The notes beneath the pieces were generated by a model. That model had not been told where the DNA came from, ran no database searches, and worked only from the letters and a program-made list of their open reading frames with translations. Both the position numbers and the translations under genes were made by a program. This document shows positions 42,361-52,767 of a DNA stretch of 64,000 nucleotides, one piece after another. How positions within the stretch are numbered: the stretch's first letter is position 1; each line of letters begins with the position of its first letter. Source of the stretch: Candidatus Aalborgicola defluviihabitans (lineage in GTDB: Bacteria; Pseudomonadota; Gammaproteobacteria; Burkholderiales; Burkholderiaceae_C); assembly GCA_016705575.1 (NCBI GenBank), contig JADIXX010000008.1, positions 124,001 to 188,000 of the forward strand, read 5' to 3'.

Positions 42361-43436
42361 TGCGCAAACCTCCGCAGAGCAAGCCCGCAGGACGTCAGAT
42401 ACGACGGCGCTTCACGGGTCATTTTCTTGAGGCGCACACCATCGCCAATTTCCATGCCGTCAAAGGGATTGAGCAAACTGCACGGAAAGGTGGTGTGTTG
42501 CGTGACCGCGGTAGTCAGACCCGGCAATGCCGCCGATCCGCCCGCCAACATGATGTAGTCCACTTTATTGTGTGGCGTGCTGGTGAAAAAGAACTGCAAC
42601 GCCCGGCCAAGTTCCTGAACCATGGTCTCAATAAAGGGGCGAAGCACAGACGACTCATAGTCATCGGGGAGTTCACCGCTTCGCTTTTTGCTTTCAGCCT
42701 CTTCCTGCGAGAAACCATATTGGCGAACAATCAACTGGGTCAACTGCGCACCACCAAAAGCCTGATCCCGATCGTACAAAACCTCATCATCGCGCAACAC
42801 CTGCATACTGGTGGTCAACGCGCCCACTTCAAACAAGGCAACGATCAAACCAGCTCCCTTGTTGGGCAGGTTCTCGATCAAGCGACCTGCAGCCAAGCGC
42901 GATGCGTAGGACTCAACATCCACCACCACTGGCGTCAAACCAGCCGCCTCGGCCAAACCTTGAATATCCTGGACCTTTTCCTTACGGGAAGCTGCAATCA
43001 GCACCTCTACGTCACCCGCCGATGTGGCACTGGGGCCAATCACACAGAAATCCAGACTGACTTCATCCAGCGGGAAGGGAATGTATTGGTTGGCCTCGTT
43101 TTCAACCTGCTGCTCTAGTTCGGAGTCCGACATGCCCCCGGGCAACACAATCTTTTTGGTAATGACCGCAGACGGTGGCAAGGCCATCGCCACGTTCTTG
43201 GTCTTGCTGCCGCTTTTTTTGATCAAGCGCTTGAGCGCACCAGCCACTTCATCGAATTTTTCGATATTGCCGTCCGTGATCCAGCCCCGCTCCAGCGGCT
43301 CTATGGCACAGCGCTCCAGCACGAGGTTGCCGGCCTTGTCGCGGCCCAACTCAACCAGCTTTACACTGGAGGAACTGATATCCAGCCCAAACATGGGGGC
43401 GGGCTGACGACTGAAAAAAGACCCCAAAGAGATCAA
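42357..43436 (-). CDS. pilM: Type IV pilus actin-like ATPase PilM
   Basis: PilM is a cytoplasmic actin-fold protein that binds PilN. The protein has FGLDISSSSVKLVEL (phosphate 1), VAMALPPSAVITKKIVLP, FPLDEVSLDFCVIG and the adenosine region LAGGSAALPGL. I take the TTG at 43436 (MISLGSFFSR, 359 residues), which has GGGG upstream. A TTG at 43463 and the ATG at 43394 are alternatives. It heads pilMNOPQ, divergent from the PBP1a gene. Confidence 0.94.
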   Translation of the reverse strand: MISLGSFFSRQPAPMFGLDISSSSVKLVELGRDKAGNLVLERCAIEPLERGWITDGNIEKFDEVAGALKRLIKKSGSKTKNVAMALPPSAVITKKIVLPGGMSDSELEQQVENEANQYIPFPLDEVSLDFCVIGPSATSAGDVEVLIAASRKEKVQDIQGLAEAAGLTPVVVDVESYASRLAAGRLIENLPNKGAGLIVALFEVGALTTSMQVLRDDEVLYDRDQAFGGAQLTQLIVRQYGFSQEEAESKKRSGELPDDYESSVLRPFIETMVQELGRALQFFFTSTPHNKVDYIMLAGGSAALPGLTTAVTQHTTFPCSLLNPFDGMEIGDGVRLKKMTREAPSYLTSCGLALRRFAQ

Positions 43437-43673
43437 AACGGTCCCCTGAAACAAACCGGTCAAGCACCGGTCAGACTTAAGAAATCACTTCAATGCTATC
43501 AGTAAGCTCCTTGTCCCGCAAAGGTTTTTTCGATTTAAGACACTTGCAAGCGTTGCCAAAAGCAGACGTTTTTCTTCCGCGATTGGAATTCGCATCCCGA
43601 ATTTCACCGGCATTGCATGAAGCGGCAACAATGCATGCGCACCCGCCCAACACACCGATACAGGTCTGCTTTT

Positions 43674-43679
43674 TATAAT
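43674..43679 (+). promoter_or_regulatory. Putative -10 element for the PBP1a gene
   Basis: A perfect TATAAT lies 28 nt before the PBP1a start in the 270-bp divergent region with pilM. No good -35 hexamer is found at 16-18 bp upstream, so the promoter call is weak. Confidence 0.35.
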
Positions 43680-43706
43680 GCAGCGCGACCCACAGCTACC
43701 GTAAAT

Positions 43707-46085
43707 ATGTCCTCCACACCTAATCCGCCTGAAAACGAATCGTCCCCAGTGCGCAAACAAAACGCCTCCATGCACTGGTTGCTACGGCTGGTCTTGTGGA
43801 GCGTCGGTATCGCGCTCGCTGGTGCCCTGTCTTTGCTTATCGTCATTGGGTTGGCGCTTGCGGTGGCATTCCCCAATTTGCCCGACATTTCCGATCTATC
43901 GGACTACCGCCCCAAGTTGCCTTTGCGGATCTTCTCGGCAGAAGGCGATTTGCTGGCGGAATTTGGCGAAGAACGACGTAACCTCACCCCCATTGCCGAA
44001 ATTCCCAAGGTTATGACCAACGCGGTTCTGGCCATTGAAGACGCCCGCTTCTACCAACATGGCGGGGTCGACTATCTGGGTGTGGTGCGGGCCGGTCTGG
44101 CCAATTTGGGCAAGTCCAAGAGCCAGGGCGCATCCACTATCACCATGCAGGTGGCACGTAACGTGTATTTGTCATCTGAAAAGACCTTTACCCGCAAGAT
44201 TTATGAAATTTTGCTGACCTTCAAGCTGGAGCACTTCCTGAGCAAGGACCAAATTCTGGAAATCTACATGAACCAGATCTTCCTGGGCAACCGCGCCTAT
44301 GGTTTTGCCGCAGCCTCAGAGGCCTACTATGGAAAACCGCTGAAAGACATCACGATTGCCGAAGCCGCCATGCTGGCCGGACTGCCGAAAGCGCCCTCTG
44401 CCTACAACCCTATCAGCAACCCGCAACGGGCCCGCATTCGCCAGCGCTACATCATCGATCGCATGCTGGAAAACGGTTTCATCACCGAAAAGGAAGCTGA
44501 AACCGCTAAAAGCGAGGAACTCAAGATCAAGTCCGGTACTGGCACCCACCAGGTTCACGCAGAATATGTGGCCGAAATGGTGCGCCAGCTGATGTATTCC
44601 CAATACGGCGACGAGACCTACACCCGGGGTCTGGATGTACGCACCACCCTGCGAACCGCCGACCAAAACACCGCCTACAAGGCTTTGCGCAAAGGGATCA
44701 TGGATTACGAACGACGCCAGGTTTACCGGGGTCCAGAGAAGTTTGTCACCATTCCCACCAATGTTCAGGAAGCTGAAGATGCGGTGAACGATGCACTGGA
44801 CGACAACCCTGACAATGGCGATGTGATGTCAGCAGTCGTGCTCGAAGCCGATACCAAGCACATCAAGGCCATGCGCGCGGGTGGTGTTACGCTGGACATC
44901 ACGGGTGAAGGCCTTAAACCCGCCCAATCGGGCCTGTCCGACAAGGCGCCGCCGCATATCAAGTTGCGCCGTGGCGCCATCATCCGGGTCGCCATGACAC
45001 CCAAGGACACCTGGGAAATCACCCAATTGCCCGAGGTGGAAGGCGCATTTGTCGCCATTGACCCGCGCGATGGCTCCATCAAGGCGCTGGTAGGCGGCTT
45101 TGACTTCGCCAAAAACAAGTTCAACCACGTGACCCAGGCCTGGCGCCAACCAGGCTCCAGTTTCAAGCCCTTCATCTATTCGGCAGCGCTGGAAAAGGGT
45201 TTCACGCCCTCCACCATCATCAATGACGCCCCCTTGTTTTTTGATGCCGGCGTAACGGGCGGCCAACCCTGGGAGCCCAAAAACTACGACGGAACCTTTG
45301 AAGGCCCCATGACCTTACGCCGGGGCCTGGCCAAATCCAAAAACATGATTTCCATCCAGGTACTGCGGGCCATTGGCCCCCAGTACGCCCAGGAATGGAT
45401 CAGCCATTTTGGCTTCGACCCGGAGAAACACCCCCCCTACCTGACCATGGCACTGGGCGCCGGTTCGGTCACGCCAATGCAGATGGTGGTGGGTTATTCT
45501 GTTTTTGCCAACGGCGGCTTCCGGGTCAATCCCTGGCTGGTGTCCAAAGTGAGCGAGCAACGCGGCAAGGTTTTGGTCGAAACCAAAACGCCCGTGCTGG
45601 AAAACCAGCAACGCGCCATTGAACCCCGCAATGCCTTTCTGATGACCAGCTTGTTGCAAGAAGTCACACGCTCTGGAACGGCAGCACGTGCCCAAGCCAC
45701 CCTCAAACGCCCCGACATCTACGGCAAGACCGGCACCACCAACGATTCCATGGATGCCTGGTTTGCAGGTTACCAGCAGACACTCACAGCGGTTACCTGG
45801 ATTGGCTACGACACTCCGCGTAAGCTTGGTGACCGCGAGACCGGTGGCGGACTGAGCCTACCGGTGTGGATCACGTTCATGGCGAGTGCACTCAAGGGTG
45901 TTCCGGTGATGGAGCCAGCCCCGCCAGCAGGCGTGGTCAATGTCGGCGGCGAGTGGTACTACGACGAATTTTCCAAGAGTGCCGGTGTCTCTAGCATGGG
46001 GCTGGAAAACAGCCCTGAACCCGGCACCGTTGCACTGCCTCCAGCCGAGGAAAAGAAGAAGATTCTGGACCTGTTTCGCAACTGA
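43707..46085 (+). CDS. mrcA: Penicillin-binding protein 1A (class A bifunctional PBP)
   Basis: This enzyme polymerises and cross-links peptidoglycan. From ATG 43707 (MSSTPNPPEN) it has 792 residues. One membrane helix (about 20-45) is followed by the GT51 glycosyltransferase domain with catalytic Glu in AIEDARFYQHGGVD, QGASTITMQVARN and EIYMNQIFLGNRAYG. An OB-like insert comes next, then the transpeptidase domain with PGSSFKPFIY (SxxK), SKN in GLAKSKNMISIQ and YGKTGTTND (KTG). It is divergent from pilM, as in many proteobacteria where ponA faces pilM. Its stop codon is adjacent to that of cyaY. Confidence 0.96.
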   Translation: MSSTPNPPENESSPVRKQNASMHWLLRLVLWSVGIALAGALSLLIVIGLALAVAFPNLPDISDLSDYRPKLPLRIFSAEGDLLAEFGEERRNLTPIAEIPKVMTNAVLAIEDARFYQHGGVDYLGVVRAGLANLGKSKSQGASTITMQVARNVYLSSEKTFTRKIYEILLTFKLEHFLSKDQILEIYMNQIFLGNRAYGFAAASEAYYGKPLKDITIAEAAMLAGLPKAPSAYNPISNPQRARIRQRYIIDRMLENGFITEKEAETAKSEELKIKSGTGTHQVHAEYVAEMVRQLMYSQYGDETYTRGLDVRTTLRTADQNTAYKALRKGIMDYERRQVYRGPEKFVTIPTNVQEAEDAVNDALDDNPDNGDVMSAVVLEADTKHIKAMRAGGVTLDITGEGLKPAQSGLSDKAPPHIKLRRGAIIRVAMTPKDTWEITQLPEVEGAFVAIDPRDGSIKALVGGFDFAKNKFNHVTQAWRQPGSSFKPFIYSAALEKGFTPSTIINDAPLFFDAGVTGGQPWEPKNYDGTFEGPMTLRRGLAKSKNMISIQVLRAIGPQYAQEWISHFGFDPEKHPPYLTMALGAGSVTPMQMVVGYSVFANGGFRVNPWLVSKVSEQRGKVLVETKTPVLENQQRAIEPRNAFLMTSLLQEVTRSGTAARAQATLKRPDIYGKTGTTNDSMDAWFAGYQQTLTAVTWIGYDTPRKLGDRETGGGLSLPVWITFMASALKGVPVMEPAPPAGVVNVGGEWYYDEFSKSAGVSSMGLENSPEPGTVALPPAEEKKKILDLFRN

Positions 46086-46415
46086 TCAAGGGGTAAAGCG
46101 CAGCTCGCAGCCCGATTGGTCCGTCGCGTTGGTGGAGAGGGCCTCAAAAAATTCGCCCTGCCCCTTGGTGTCAAGCCACTGACCATCCACGCAGCGGTAG
46201 TGAAAGCCACCCGCACGGGTGGCCATCCAGATTTCGTGCAGGGGTTTTTGCTGGTTGATAACAATCTGGCTGTGGTTGGAGAAGGTCAGCGTCACCATGC
46301 CACCCACGCGCTGGTTGTCCACATCGGCATCGGTTTCATCATTGATACGGTCACAGCCTGACTCCACCGCCTTGAGCAAGGCTTCGGCGAAATCCAGATA
46401 TTCAGTGTCAGTCAT
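46086..46415 (-). CDS. cyaY: Iron donor protein CyaY (frataxin-like)
   Basis: CyaY is the bacterial frataxin that modulates iron-sulfur cluster assembly. From ATG 46415 (MTDTEYLDFAEALL) it has 109 residues. It has an acidic first helix and the beta-sheet signature GGMVTLTFSNHSQIVINQQKPLHEIWMATRAGGFHYRC. It is convergent with the PBP1a gene and divergent from the lptM-lysA pair with only 12 nt between the starts, an order also seen in gammaproteobacteria. Confidence 0.95.
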   Translation of the reverse strand: MTDTEYLDFAEALLKAVESGCDRINDETDADVDNQRVGGMVTLTFSNHSQIVINQQKPLHEIWMATRAGGFHYRCVDGQWLDTKGQGEFFEALSTNATDQSGCELRFTP

Positions 46416-46427
46416 TACAATTTCACC

Positions 46428-46604
46428 ATGTTGAGAGTTAAGCAAATTTTAGTCAGCGCGCTTGTCCTTGTGGTGTGCATGGTGAGCTTGTCGGGTTGTG
46501 GGCAAACTGGGTCACTGTATTTGCCCAAACGCCCGGCGCCAGCTGGATCTGTTCCCGCTGCCGGAGCAACTTCTGCCGTGCCTCTCATCGCGACCTTTAC
46601 CTGA
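46428..46604 (+). CDS. lptM: Small lipoprotein LptM (YifL-like)
   Basis: This 58-residue gene encodes a signal peptide ending in the lipobox LSGC (Cys24), then GQTGSLYLPKRPAPAG. The CGQ(T/K)G.LYLP motif is the hallmark of LptM/YifL, the lipoprotein that helps LptD form its correct disulfides in the LPS translocon. It starts 12 nt from the divergent cyaY start and ends 9 nt before the lysA ATG, the same cyaY-lptM-lysA order as in other proteobacteria. It is short and easily missed. Confidence 0.88.
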   Translation: MLRVKQILVSALVLVVCMVSLSGCGQTGSLYLPKRPAPAGSVPAAGATSAVPLIATFT

Positions 46605-46613
46605 ACCCCATTC

Positions 46614-47898
46614 ATGACGACTTCCATCCTTCCTGGCCAGCCCCACATTCACTATGCCAATGGCCATCTCCAGATGGAAGACTGCCGTCTGGACAGTTTA
46701 GCCGCCACCCACGGCACACCCTTGTTCGTCTACTCCAAGGCGTCGATGTTGGCGGCACTGGCAGCCTACCAACGCGGATTTGCCGGAGCGCAAAGCGCAA
46801 ATTTGCTACGCCATGAAGGCCAATTCTTCGCTGGCCGTGCTGCAAGTTTTTGCGCAAGCCGGTTGCGGCTTCGACATCGTCTCGGGCGGCGAATTGGAGC
46901 GGGCATTGGCCGCTGGTGCTGATCCCGCCAAGATCATCTTCTCTGGCGTCGGCAAGACCCGCCAGGAAATGCGCCAGGCACTAGCCGCCGGTATTGGCTG
47001 CTTCAATGTAGAAAGCGAAGCGGAAATTGACGTACTCAATGCCGTGGCTTTGGCCGAGAACAAGGTCGCCCCCATCAGCATCCGCGTCAACCCCAACGTG
47101 GACCCCAAGACGCATCCCTACATTTCCACCGGACTCAAGGGCAACAAGTTTGGCATTGCGCACGAACGCACACTGGCCACCTACCAGCACGCCGCCGCCC
47201 TACCCGGTTTGGCAGTGGTGGGCATTGACTGCCATATCGGCTCGCAGATCACCCAGGAGGCGCCCTACCTGGACGCCATGGATCGGATGCTGGACCTGGT
47301 TGCTGCCATCGAGGCAGCGGGCATACCCATCCACCACATCGACTTTGGTGGTGGCTTGGGCATTGACTACCAGGGTGACACACCACCGGCGGCCGACACC
47401 CTGTGGGCAAAGCTTTTGACAAAACTGGACGCACGGGGCTTCGGCCAGCGCCTCCTCATGATCGAACCCGGTCGCTCGCTGGTGGGCAATGCCGGTGTGT
47501 GCCTGACCGAAGTGCTGTTCATGAAGCCCGGCGAGCAAAAGAACTTTTGCATCGTGGACGCAGCCATGAACGACCTGCCCCGCCCCGCCCTGTACCAGGC
47601 CTACCACGCCATTGTTCCGCTGGAGCAAAGCAAGCAAGCGCGAGCTGACTCACCCGTGTGCGACGTGGTGGGACCAGTCTGCGAAAGTGGCGACTGGATT
47701 GGCCATGACCGCCCGCTGGCGGTACAAGCTGGCGACCGGTTGGCGGTGCTGTCAGCTGGGGCCTACTGCATGAGCATGTCCAGCAACTACAACTCCCGCC
47801 CCCGCGCAGCCGAGGTGCTGGTGGACGGCAGCAGTGCCCACCTCATCCGCAAACGCGACAACTTGGCTGACCAGATGCGGGGTGAACAACTGCTCTGA
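46614..47898 (+). pseudogene. lysA: Diaminopimelate decarboxylase, single frameshift
   Basis: LysA converts meso-diaminopimelate to lysine with PLP. The first 57 codons read MTTSILPGQPHIHYANG through GTPLFVYSKASMLAALAAYQRGF. The frame then changes at GCCGGAGCG (46782-46790): removing one G at 46785/46786 restores FAERKAQICYAMKANSS, which contains the PLP lysine. The rest (to 47898) is intact, with CHIGSQI, HIDFGGGLGIDY, EPGRSLVGNAG and GAYCMSMSSNYNSRP. A product starting from TTG at 46780 would lack the N terminus. Since lysA is needed for lysine synthesis, a sequencing error is a real alternative. Confidence 0.9.
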
Positions 47899-47943
47899 CC
47901 GCTCCAGGTACAACGGTAGATCAATTGGTCGCTTCAAACAATT

Positions 47944-48000
47944 ACTACGTTTTTGATAGCTGCTTACGTAGCATTGACGAGGGCTGTAGCCTTATTTTTC
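47944..48000 (+). repeat. Dispersed repeat family A, copy A6 (msrQ 3' end)
   Basis: This reads TACTACGTTTTTGATAGCTGC, TTACGTAGCAT, then the core TGACGAGGGCTGTAGCC and TTATTTTTCG. It lies antisense over the last 18 codons of msrQ and contains its TAG stop codon. Confidence 0.85.
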
Positions 48001-48601
48001 GTACAAGTCTTAGTAAGCGCCAACCCAGCAGAACACCCAGAATGGACGCATAAACCGCCACTTCGGCAAAGTTGTTTTTGCCTGCGCGCATCCAGAAGAA
48101 ATGCACGATGGCCAGCACGGCAACGGCATAGACCAACCGGTGCAAGACCTGCCAGCGTTTCCCACCCAGCGCGCGGATAGCACGATTGAACGAGGTCAGC
48201 GCCAGTGGTGTCAGCAATACCACTGCCGAAAAGCCAACCAGTATAAACGGCCGTTTGACGATGTCTTTGGCGATATCTACCAGCTCAAAACCCATGTCAA
48301 ACCAGGCATAAGTCAGCAGGTGCAGCACCGCGTAAAAATAGACAAACAATCCCGCCATGCGCCGAAAACGTGCCAGGCCTGGCAACTGCAAAACGGTACG
48401 TACCGGCGTAATGGCCAGTACTACGCACAGCATGCGCAGAGTCCAGTCACCGGTAGAACGTTCCAGTGCCTCAGCGGGATTGGCCCCCAGCCAATCCATG
48501 GCGGCGGCCAGCACCAGCCACGAGATAGGCAATAGCGCCAGCACGAAGGCCAGCGGCTTGGCAAAGCGGCTGAGCAGCCAACGGTTAAGCAACACCTGCA
48601 T
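47945..48601 (-). CDS. msrQ: Heme-binding membrane subunit MsrQ (YedZ)
   Basis: MsrQ is the heme b membrane protein that gives electrons to MsrP for repair of oxidised methionine in the periplasm. The 218-residue protein has six hydrophobic helices and conserved histidines, including YAVLHLLTYAWFD and LHRLVYAVAVLAIVHFFWM. The last residues (KIRLQPSSMLRKQLSKT) and the stop codon come from repeat A6, so the native C terminus has been replaced. It starts 6 nt after msrP. Confidence 0.94.
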   Translation of the reverse strand: MQVLLNRWLLSRFAKPLAFVLALLPISWLVLAAAMDWLGANPAEALERSTGDWTLRMLCVVLAITPVRTVLQLPGLARFRRMAGLFVYFYAVLHLLTYAWFDMGFELVDIAKDIVKRPFILVGFSAVVLLTPLALTSFNRAIRALGGKRWQVLHRLVYAVAVLAIVHFFWMRAGKNNFAEVAVYASILGVLLGWRLLRLVRKIRLQPSSMLRKQLSKT

Positions 48602-48607
48602 GGCGGG

Positions 48608-49609
<1,002 letters not shown>

Positions 49610-49669
49610 GGTCCATATCCTTAGATTGACAGATGGGTCGCCGGCCACGGTGGAAAATACGCACCAGCA

Positions 49670-49709
49670 AAAGAGGGCAGGCCCACCTTGCGGTGAGTCT
49701 GCCCTCTTT
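49670..49709. terminator. Hairpin terminator after the cytochrome c4 gene
   Basis: AAAGAGGGCAG and CTGCCCTCTTT (11-bp perfect arms) enclose an 18-nt loop that itself pairs (CCCACC with GGTGAG). T or A runs at both ends suit either direction. It lies 56 nt after the cytochrome c4 stop and 60 nt before the msrP start. A second small stem, GGTTC-GAACC, lies at 49729-49744. Confidence 0.75.
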
Positions 49710-49765
49710 GGGTGATTTCTGCCCGATTGGTTCCCTAAAGAACCAAGGCGTAAAAGGTCTATGGC

Positions 49766-50425
49766 TTAGCGCAAACCGGCAATGTAGTCGGCAACGGCCT
49801 TGATTTCACGGTCGTTCAGCTTGGCTGCCTCTTGGGTCATTTGCAGGCTGTTTTGGCGTCCGCCATCACGGAAAGTTGTCAATTGGGCCGCGGTGTATTC
49901 CGCGTACTGGCCACTGAGACGGGGGTATTGCGCAGGAATACCAGCACCGTTGGGGCTGTGGCAACCTGCACAGGCGGCAATTTGGCGGTCTGCAATGCCG
50001 CCGCGGTAGATGCGCTCACCCAGCATGACCAAGTCTTTGTCGGTAGACGCACCCGCCTTGGCTTTCTTGGAGCCCACAAAATAGGCCACGTTCTTCATGT
50101 CTTCATCCGACAGCATGGTGGCAAAGCCCTTCATGATGGCGTTGGCACGCTTGTCCGATTTGAATTCCTGCAATTGCTTGACCAGGTATTCTGGGTGCTG
50201 CTGCGCCAGCTTGGGGTAGGCCGGAACGGCAGAGTTGCCGTCGGCGCCATGGCACGCCGCACACACCGATGTAAACATTGCCTCGCCCTTGACCAGATCG
50301 GGCTTGGCAGCCTTTGGGGCCACCTCTGCATGCGCTGCAGGCGCGGGCGCCGGGTCAGCCGCAAAAGCAAAGATTGGCGCGGCAGCCGCTGTGGCGGCGA
50401 TAAGCAAATGGGCAATCAACTTCAT
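49766..50425 (-). CDS. Cytochrome c4-like diheme cytochrome c
   Basis: Cytochrome c4 is a periplasmic two-heme electron carrier that can feed terminal oxidases. The 219-residue protein has a signal peptide (about 1-22) and an alanine/proline linker. Two similar domains follow, each with a heme site, CAACHGADG and CAGCHSPNG. The distal Met ligands are likely in the NAIMKGFATMLSD region and the equivalent SLQMTQEAAKL. It is divergent from engB and separated from msrP by a terminator. Confidence 0.93.
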   Translation of the reverse strand: MKLIAHLLIAATAAAAPIFAFAADPAPAPAAHAEVAPKAAKPDLVKGEAMFTSVCAACHGADGNSAVPAYPKLAQQHPEYLVKQLQEFKSDKRANAIMKGFATMLSDEDMKNVAYFVGSKKAKAGASTDKDLVMLGERIYRGGIADRQIAACAGCHSPNGAGIPAQYPRLSGQYAEYTAAQLTTFRDGGRQNSLQMTQEAAKLNDREIKAVADYIAGLR

Positions 50426-50497
50426 GGTAGAGCAATGTGTTTAGTGGGCAAAACTGCACCATTCTACAATGCCGGCTCGGGTCCCCCGCCTTCAACA

Positions 50498-51241
50498 ATG
50501 ACTACCAAACCAAACACCCCCCCACTTTCGCGACCCGAGCCTTCCCCCAGCGTTGGCGAGAAGTCCCCGGCGACCATCGCCCTGGGATGGCTGCACACAG
50601 CCAAATTCCTCACCACCGCGCCGCAATTGCATTTTTTGCCAGCGCTGGATGTGCCCGAAATCGCATTTGTGGGGCGCTCCAACGCGGGCAAGTCCACCTG
50701 CATCAATACGCTGACCCAGCAAAAGCAGTTGGCATTTGCCTCCAAAAAACCCGGACGCACCCAGCACATCAACCTGTTTGCGTTGGGCAAGCAGGGCGTG
50801 ATGGACGCCGTACTGACCGACCTGCCTGGCTATGGCTATGCAGCTGTGCCCAAGCAGGACAAAATTCGCTGGCAGCAGGTCATGGCCAATTACCTGGTCA
50901 CCCGCGAAAACCTGATGGGCATCGTGCTGATGTGCGACCCGCGCCATGGCCTGACCGAATTGGACGAGATTCTGCTGGATGTGATTCGCCCCCGGGTACA
51001 GGAAGGCCTGAAGTTTTTGATCATCCTGACCAAGGCCGACAAGCTCACCCGCAGCGAGGCCGCCAAGGTTTTGTCCATCACCAAGCTGCAGGCCGGTGGT
51101 GGCGAAGTGATGCTGTTTTCTGCCCCCAAACGCATCGGTATTGACGATGTAGCCCAACTGTTGTGGAAATGGGCCCACCCCCAGGGGAAGACACCCGTCA
51201 CCTTGGAAGCTCCTGCGCCGGCACCAACGCCCGCCGAATGA
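50498..51241 (+). CDS. engB: Ribosome biogenesis GTPase EngB (YsxC)
   Basis: EngB (YihA/YsxC) is a GTPase needed for large ribosomal subunit assembly. From ATG 50498 (MTTKPNTPPLSRP) it has 247 residues. The G motifs are GRSNAGKST (G1), KPGRTQHIN (G2), DLPGYGYA (G3) and TKAD (G4). The N and C termini carry family-atypical proline/alanine-rich tails. The open frame extends upstream to 49832 but overlaps cytochrome c4 on the other strand. It overlaps the next gene by four bases (ATGA). Confidence 0.95.
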   Translation: MTTKPNTPPLSRPEPSPSVGEKSPATIALGWLHTAKFLTTAPQLHFLPALDVPEIAFVGRSNAGKSTCINTLTQQKQLAFASKKPGRTQHINLFALGKQGVMDAVLTDLPGYGYAAVPKQDKIRWQQVMANYLVTRENLMGIVLMCDPRHGLTELDEILLDVIRPRVQEGLKFLIILTKADKLTRSEAAKVLSITKLQAGGGEVMLFSAPKRIGIDDVAQLLWKWAHPQGKTPVTLEAPAPAPTPAE

Positions 51242-52158
51242 TTAACACCTACCTGCAGCCGCTGCCCCATGGCATCACCCTAAGTTGCCGATCGGCTGGC
51301 GAACCCGGTCGCCCGGTTTTGGTGTTTTTGCATGGCTTCCCGGAAGGGGCTTTTGTCTGGGATGCAATGCTGGCGCATTTCTCCAAAGCCGAGAACGGCG
51401 GCTACCGTTGCGTGGCGCCCAATTTGCGCGGCTTCGAGCAGTCCTCCGCTCCATCGGAAGTGAGCGCCTACCGCCCCAAGCACCTCGTTCAGGATATTGC
51501 GGCCTTGGTCGCCATTGAAACCGGCGGTACACAGCCGTTGGCATGCCTGGTGGCCCACGACTGGGGTGGCGCGATTGCCTGGAATTTTGCCAACCAGTTG
51601 CCCTACCTTGCCGACAAGCTGGCGATCATCAACTCGCCGCACCCCGGAACCTTTTTGCGCGAACTCAAATCCAATCCTGCGCAACAACAGGCCAGCGCCT
51701 ACATGAATTTCCTGATCCGCGAGGATGCGGAATCGCTCTTGACCGAGAACGATTTCGCACGGCTGTGGAAGTTTTTGTCTCAGGAGTTTTCGGGTGGTGC
51801 CCCAACGCCGTGGTTAACCGACGCGGTGAAAGACCAGTACCGCGCCGTTTGGTCTCAGGGGCTGCGTGGCGGCTGCAATTACTACCGGTCCTCACCCCTG
51901 CGGCCGCCCCGACCAGAAGACCCGGCAGCTGCGGCCATCGACCTGCCCGACAGCATGCTCACCATTAACTTGCCCACTTTAGTGGTGTGGGGCATGGATG
52001 ATGTGGCATTGCCACCCGATTTAATCCAGGGGCTGGACCATTACATTCCCGATCTCACGCTGCACAAAGTTCAGGGTGCCACGCACTGGATCATCCACGA
52101 ACAACCGGAACTGCTCATGCATTACCTGCAGGAGTTTTTGACACCAAAGCCATCCTGA
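51238..52158 (+). CDS. Alpha/beta hydrolase (epoxide-hydrolase-like)
   Basis: The 306-residue protein has the alpha/beta hydrolase core with HGFPEG (oxyanion HGxP), the nucleophile elbow VAHDWGGAIAW with Asp108, a helical cap, and C-terminal GATHWIIHEQP with the catalytic His. An Asp nucleophile in HDWGG is typical of epoxide hydrolases and haloalkane dehalogenases, so hydrolysis of an ester, epoxide or halide is possible; the substrate cannot be told. Its ATG overlaps the engB stop codon, so it is co-translated. Confidence 0.9.
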   Translation: MINTYLQPLPHGITLSCRSAGEPGRPVLVFLHGFPEGAFVWDAMLAHFSKAENGGYRCVAPNLRGFEQSSAPSEVSAYRPKHLVQDIAALVAIETGGTQPLACLVAHDWGGAIAWNFANQLPYLADKLAIINSPHPGTFLRELKSNPAQQQASAYMNFLIREDAESLLTENDFARLWKFLSQEFSGGAPTPWLTDAVKDQYRAVWSQGLRGGCNYYRSSPLRPPRPEDPAAAAIDLPDSMLTINLPTLVVWGMDDVALPPDLIQGLDHYIPDLTLHKVQGATHWIIHEQPELLMHYLQEFLTPKPS

Positions 52159-52176
52159 ACAAATGGCCAGTTCGGA

Positions 52177-52674
52177 CTACCACTTGTATCCGAATTCAAC
52201 CATTCCCATCGCATCGGCATAGTCACCTATTTGCGGAATTAGCGTCACATCGGCAAATAGCCCTGTGCGAGCACCAATTCTGATTTTTGGCACCGCATAA
52301 CAATTTGTCACCATTCGGCTGGTATCTGAGCCGCGCCCTTTGTGGATGCAAGTCAGACGCAGCATGGGAGTGAGCATTCCATAAACAAAATCGGCGTGCG
52401 AGACATCGCTGAAAACGCTATAGCTTCTTTTTCCAAACGTATCAATAAAGGTATTGGCACCGCTATCAAATTGATAAGCCTCGTAGCTCGCTTCTTTCGA
52501 AACACCAAAATAGTCCATGCCTCCTTCGCGATATCCTGGCTCTCGGTCAACATGCTTCAGGTAGCCATAGAAGTTGACGCTCCAATGGTCTTCCGCGAAA
52601 GCAGGATGGCATCCAACACCAACAAGCAACAGGATGCATAAACGTACAGAAGGCATGGGGGAAATTTTGAACAT
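52177..52674 (-). CDS. Exported protein, probable small outer membrane beta-barrel
   Basis: The 165-residue protein from ATG 52674 has a signal peptide (ending GCHPAFAEDHW). The mature part has alternating beta-type segments, including SVNFYGYLKHVD, YFGVSKEASYEAYQFDSG, KIRIGARTGLFADVTLIPQIG, and a C-terminal VEFGYKW. A terminal aromatic residue after alternating hydrophobic positions is the usual outer membrane barrel signal. I do not recognise the family. It sits between convergent and same-strand neighbours without operon partners. Confidence 0.65.
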   Translation of the reverse strand: MFKISPMPSVRLCILLLVGVGCHPAFAEDHWSVNFYGYLKHVDREPGYREGGMDYFGVSKEASYEAYQFDSGANTFIDTFGKRSYSVFSDVSHADFVYGMLTPMLRLTCIHKGRGSDTSRMVTNCYAVPKIRIGARTGLFADVTLIPQIGDYADAMGMVEFGYKW

Positions 52675-52767
52675 GCGTTTTCTACCTAATTCGATTCGCC
52701 ATTCTATGCAAATGCAATGCGATTCTGCCACTCGACGTAGGCCACTGGCATCAGTGGTGCCGTCATC

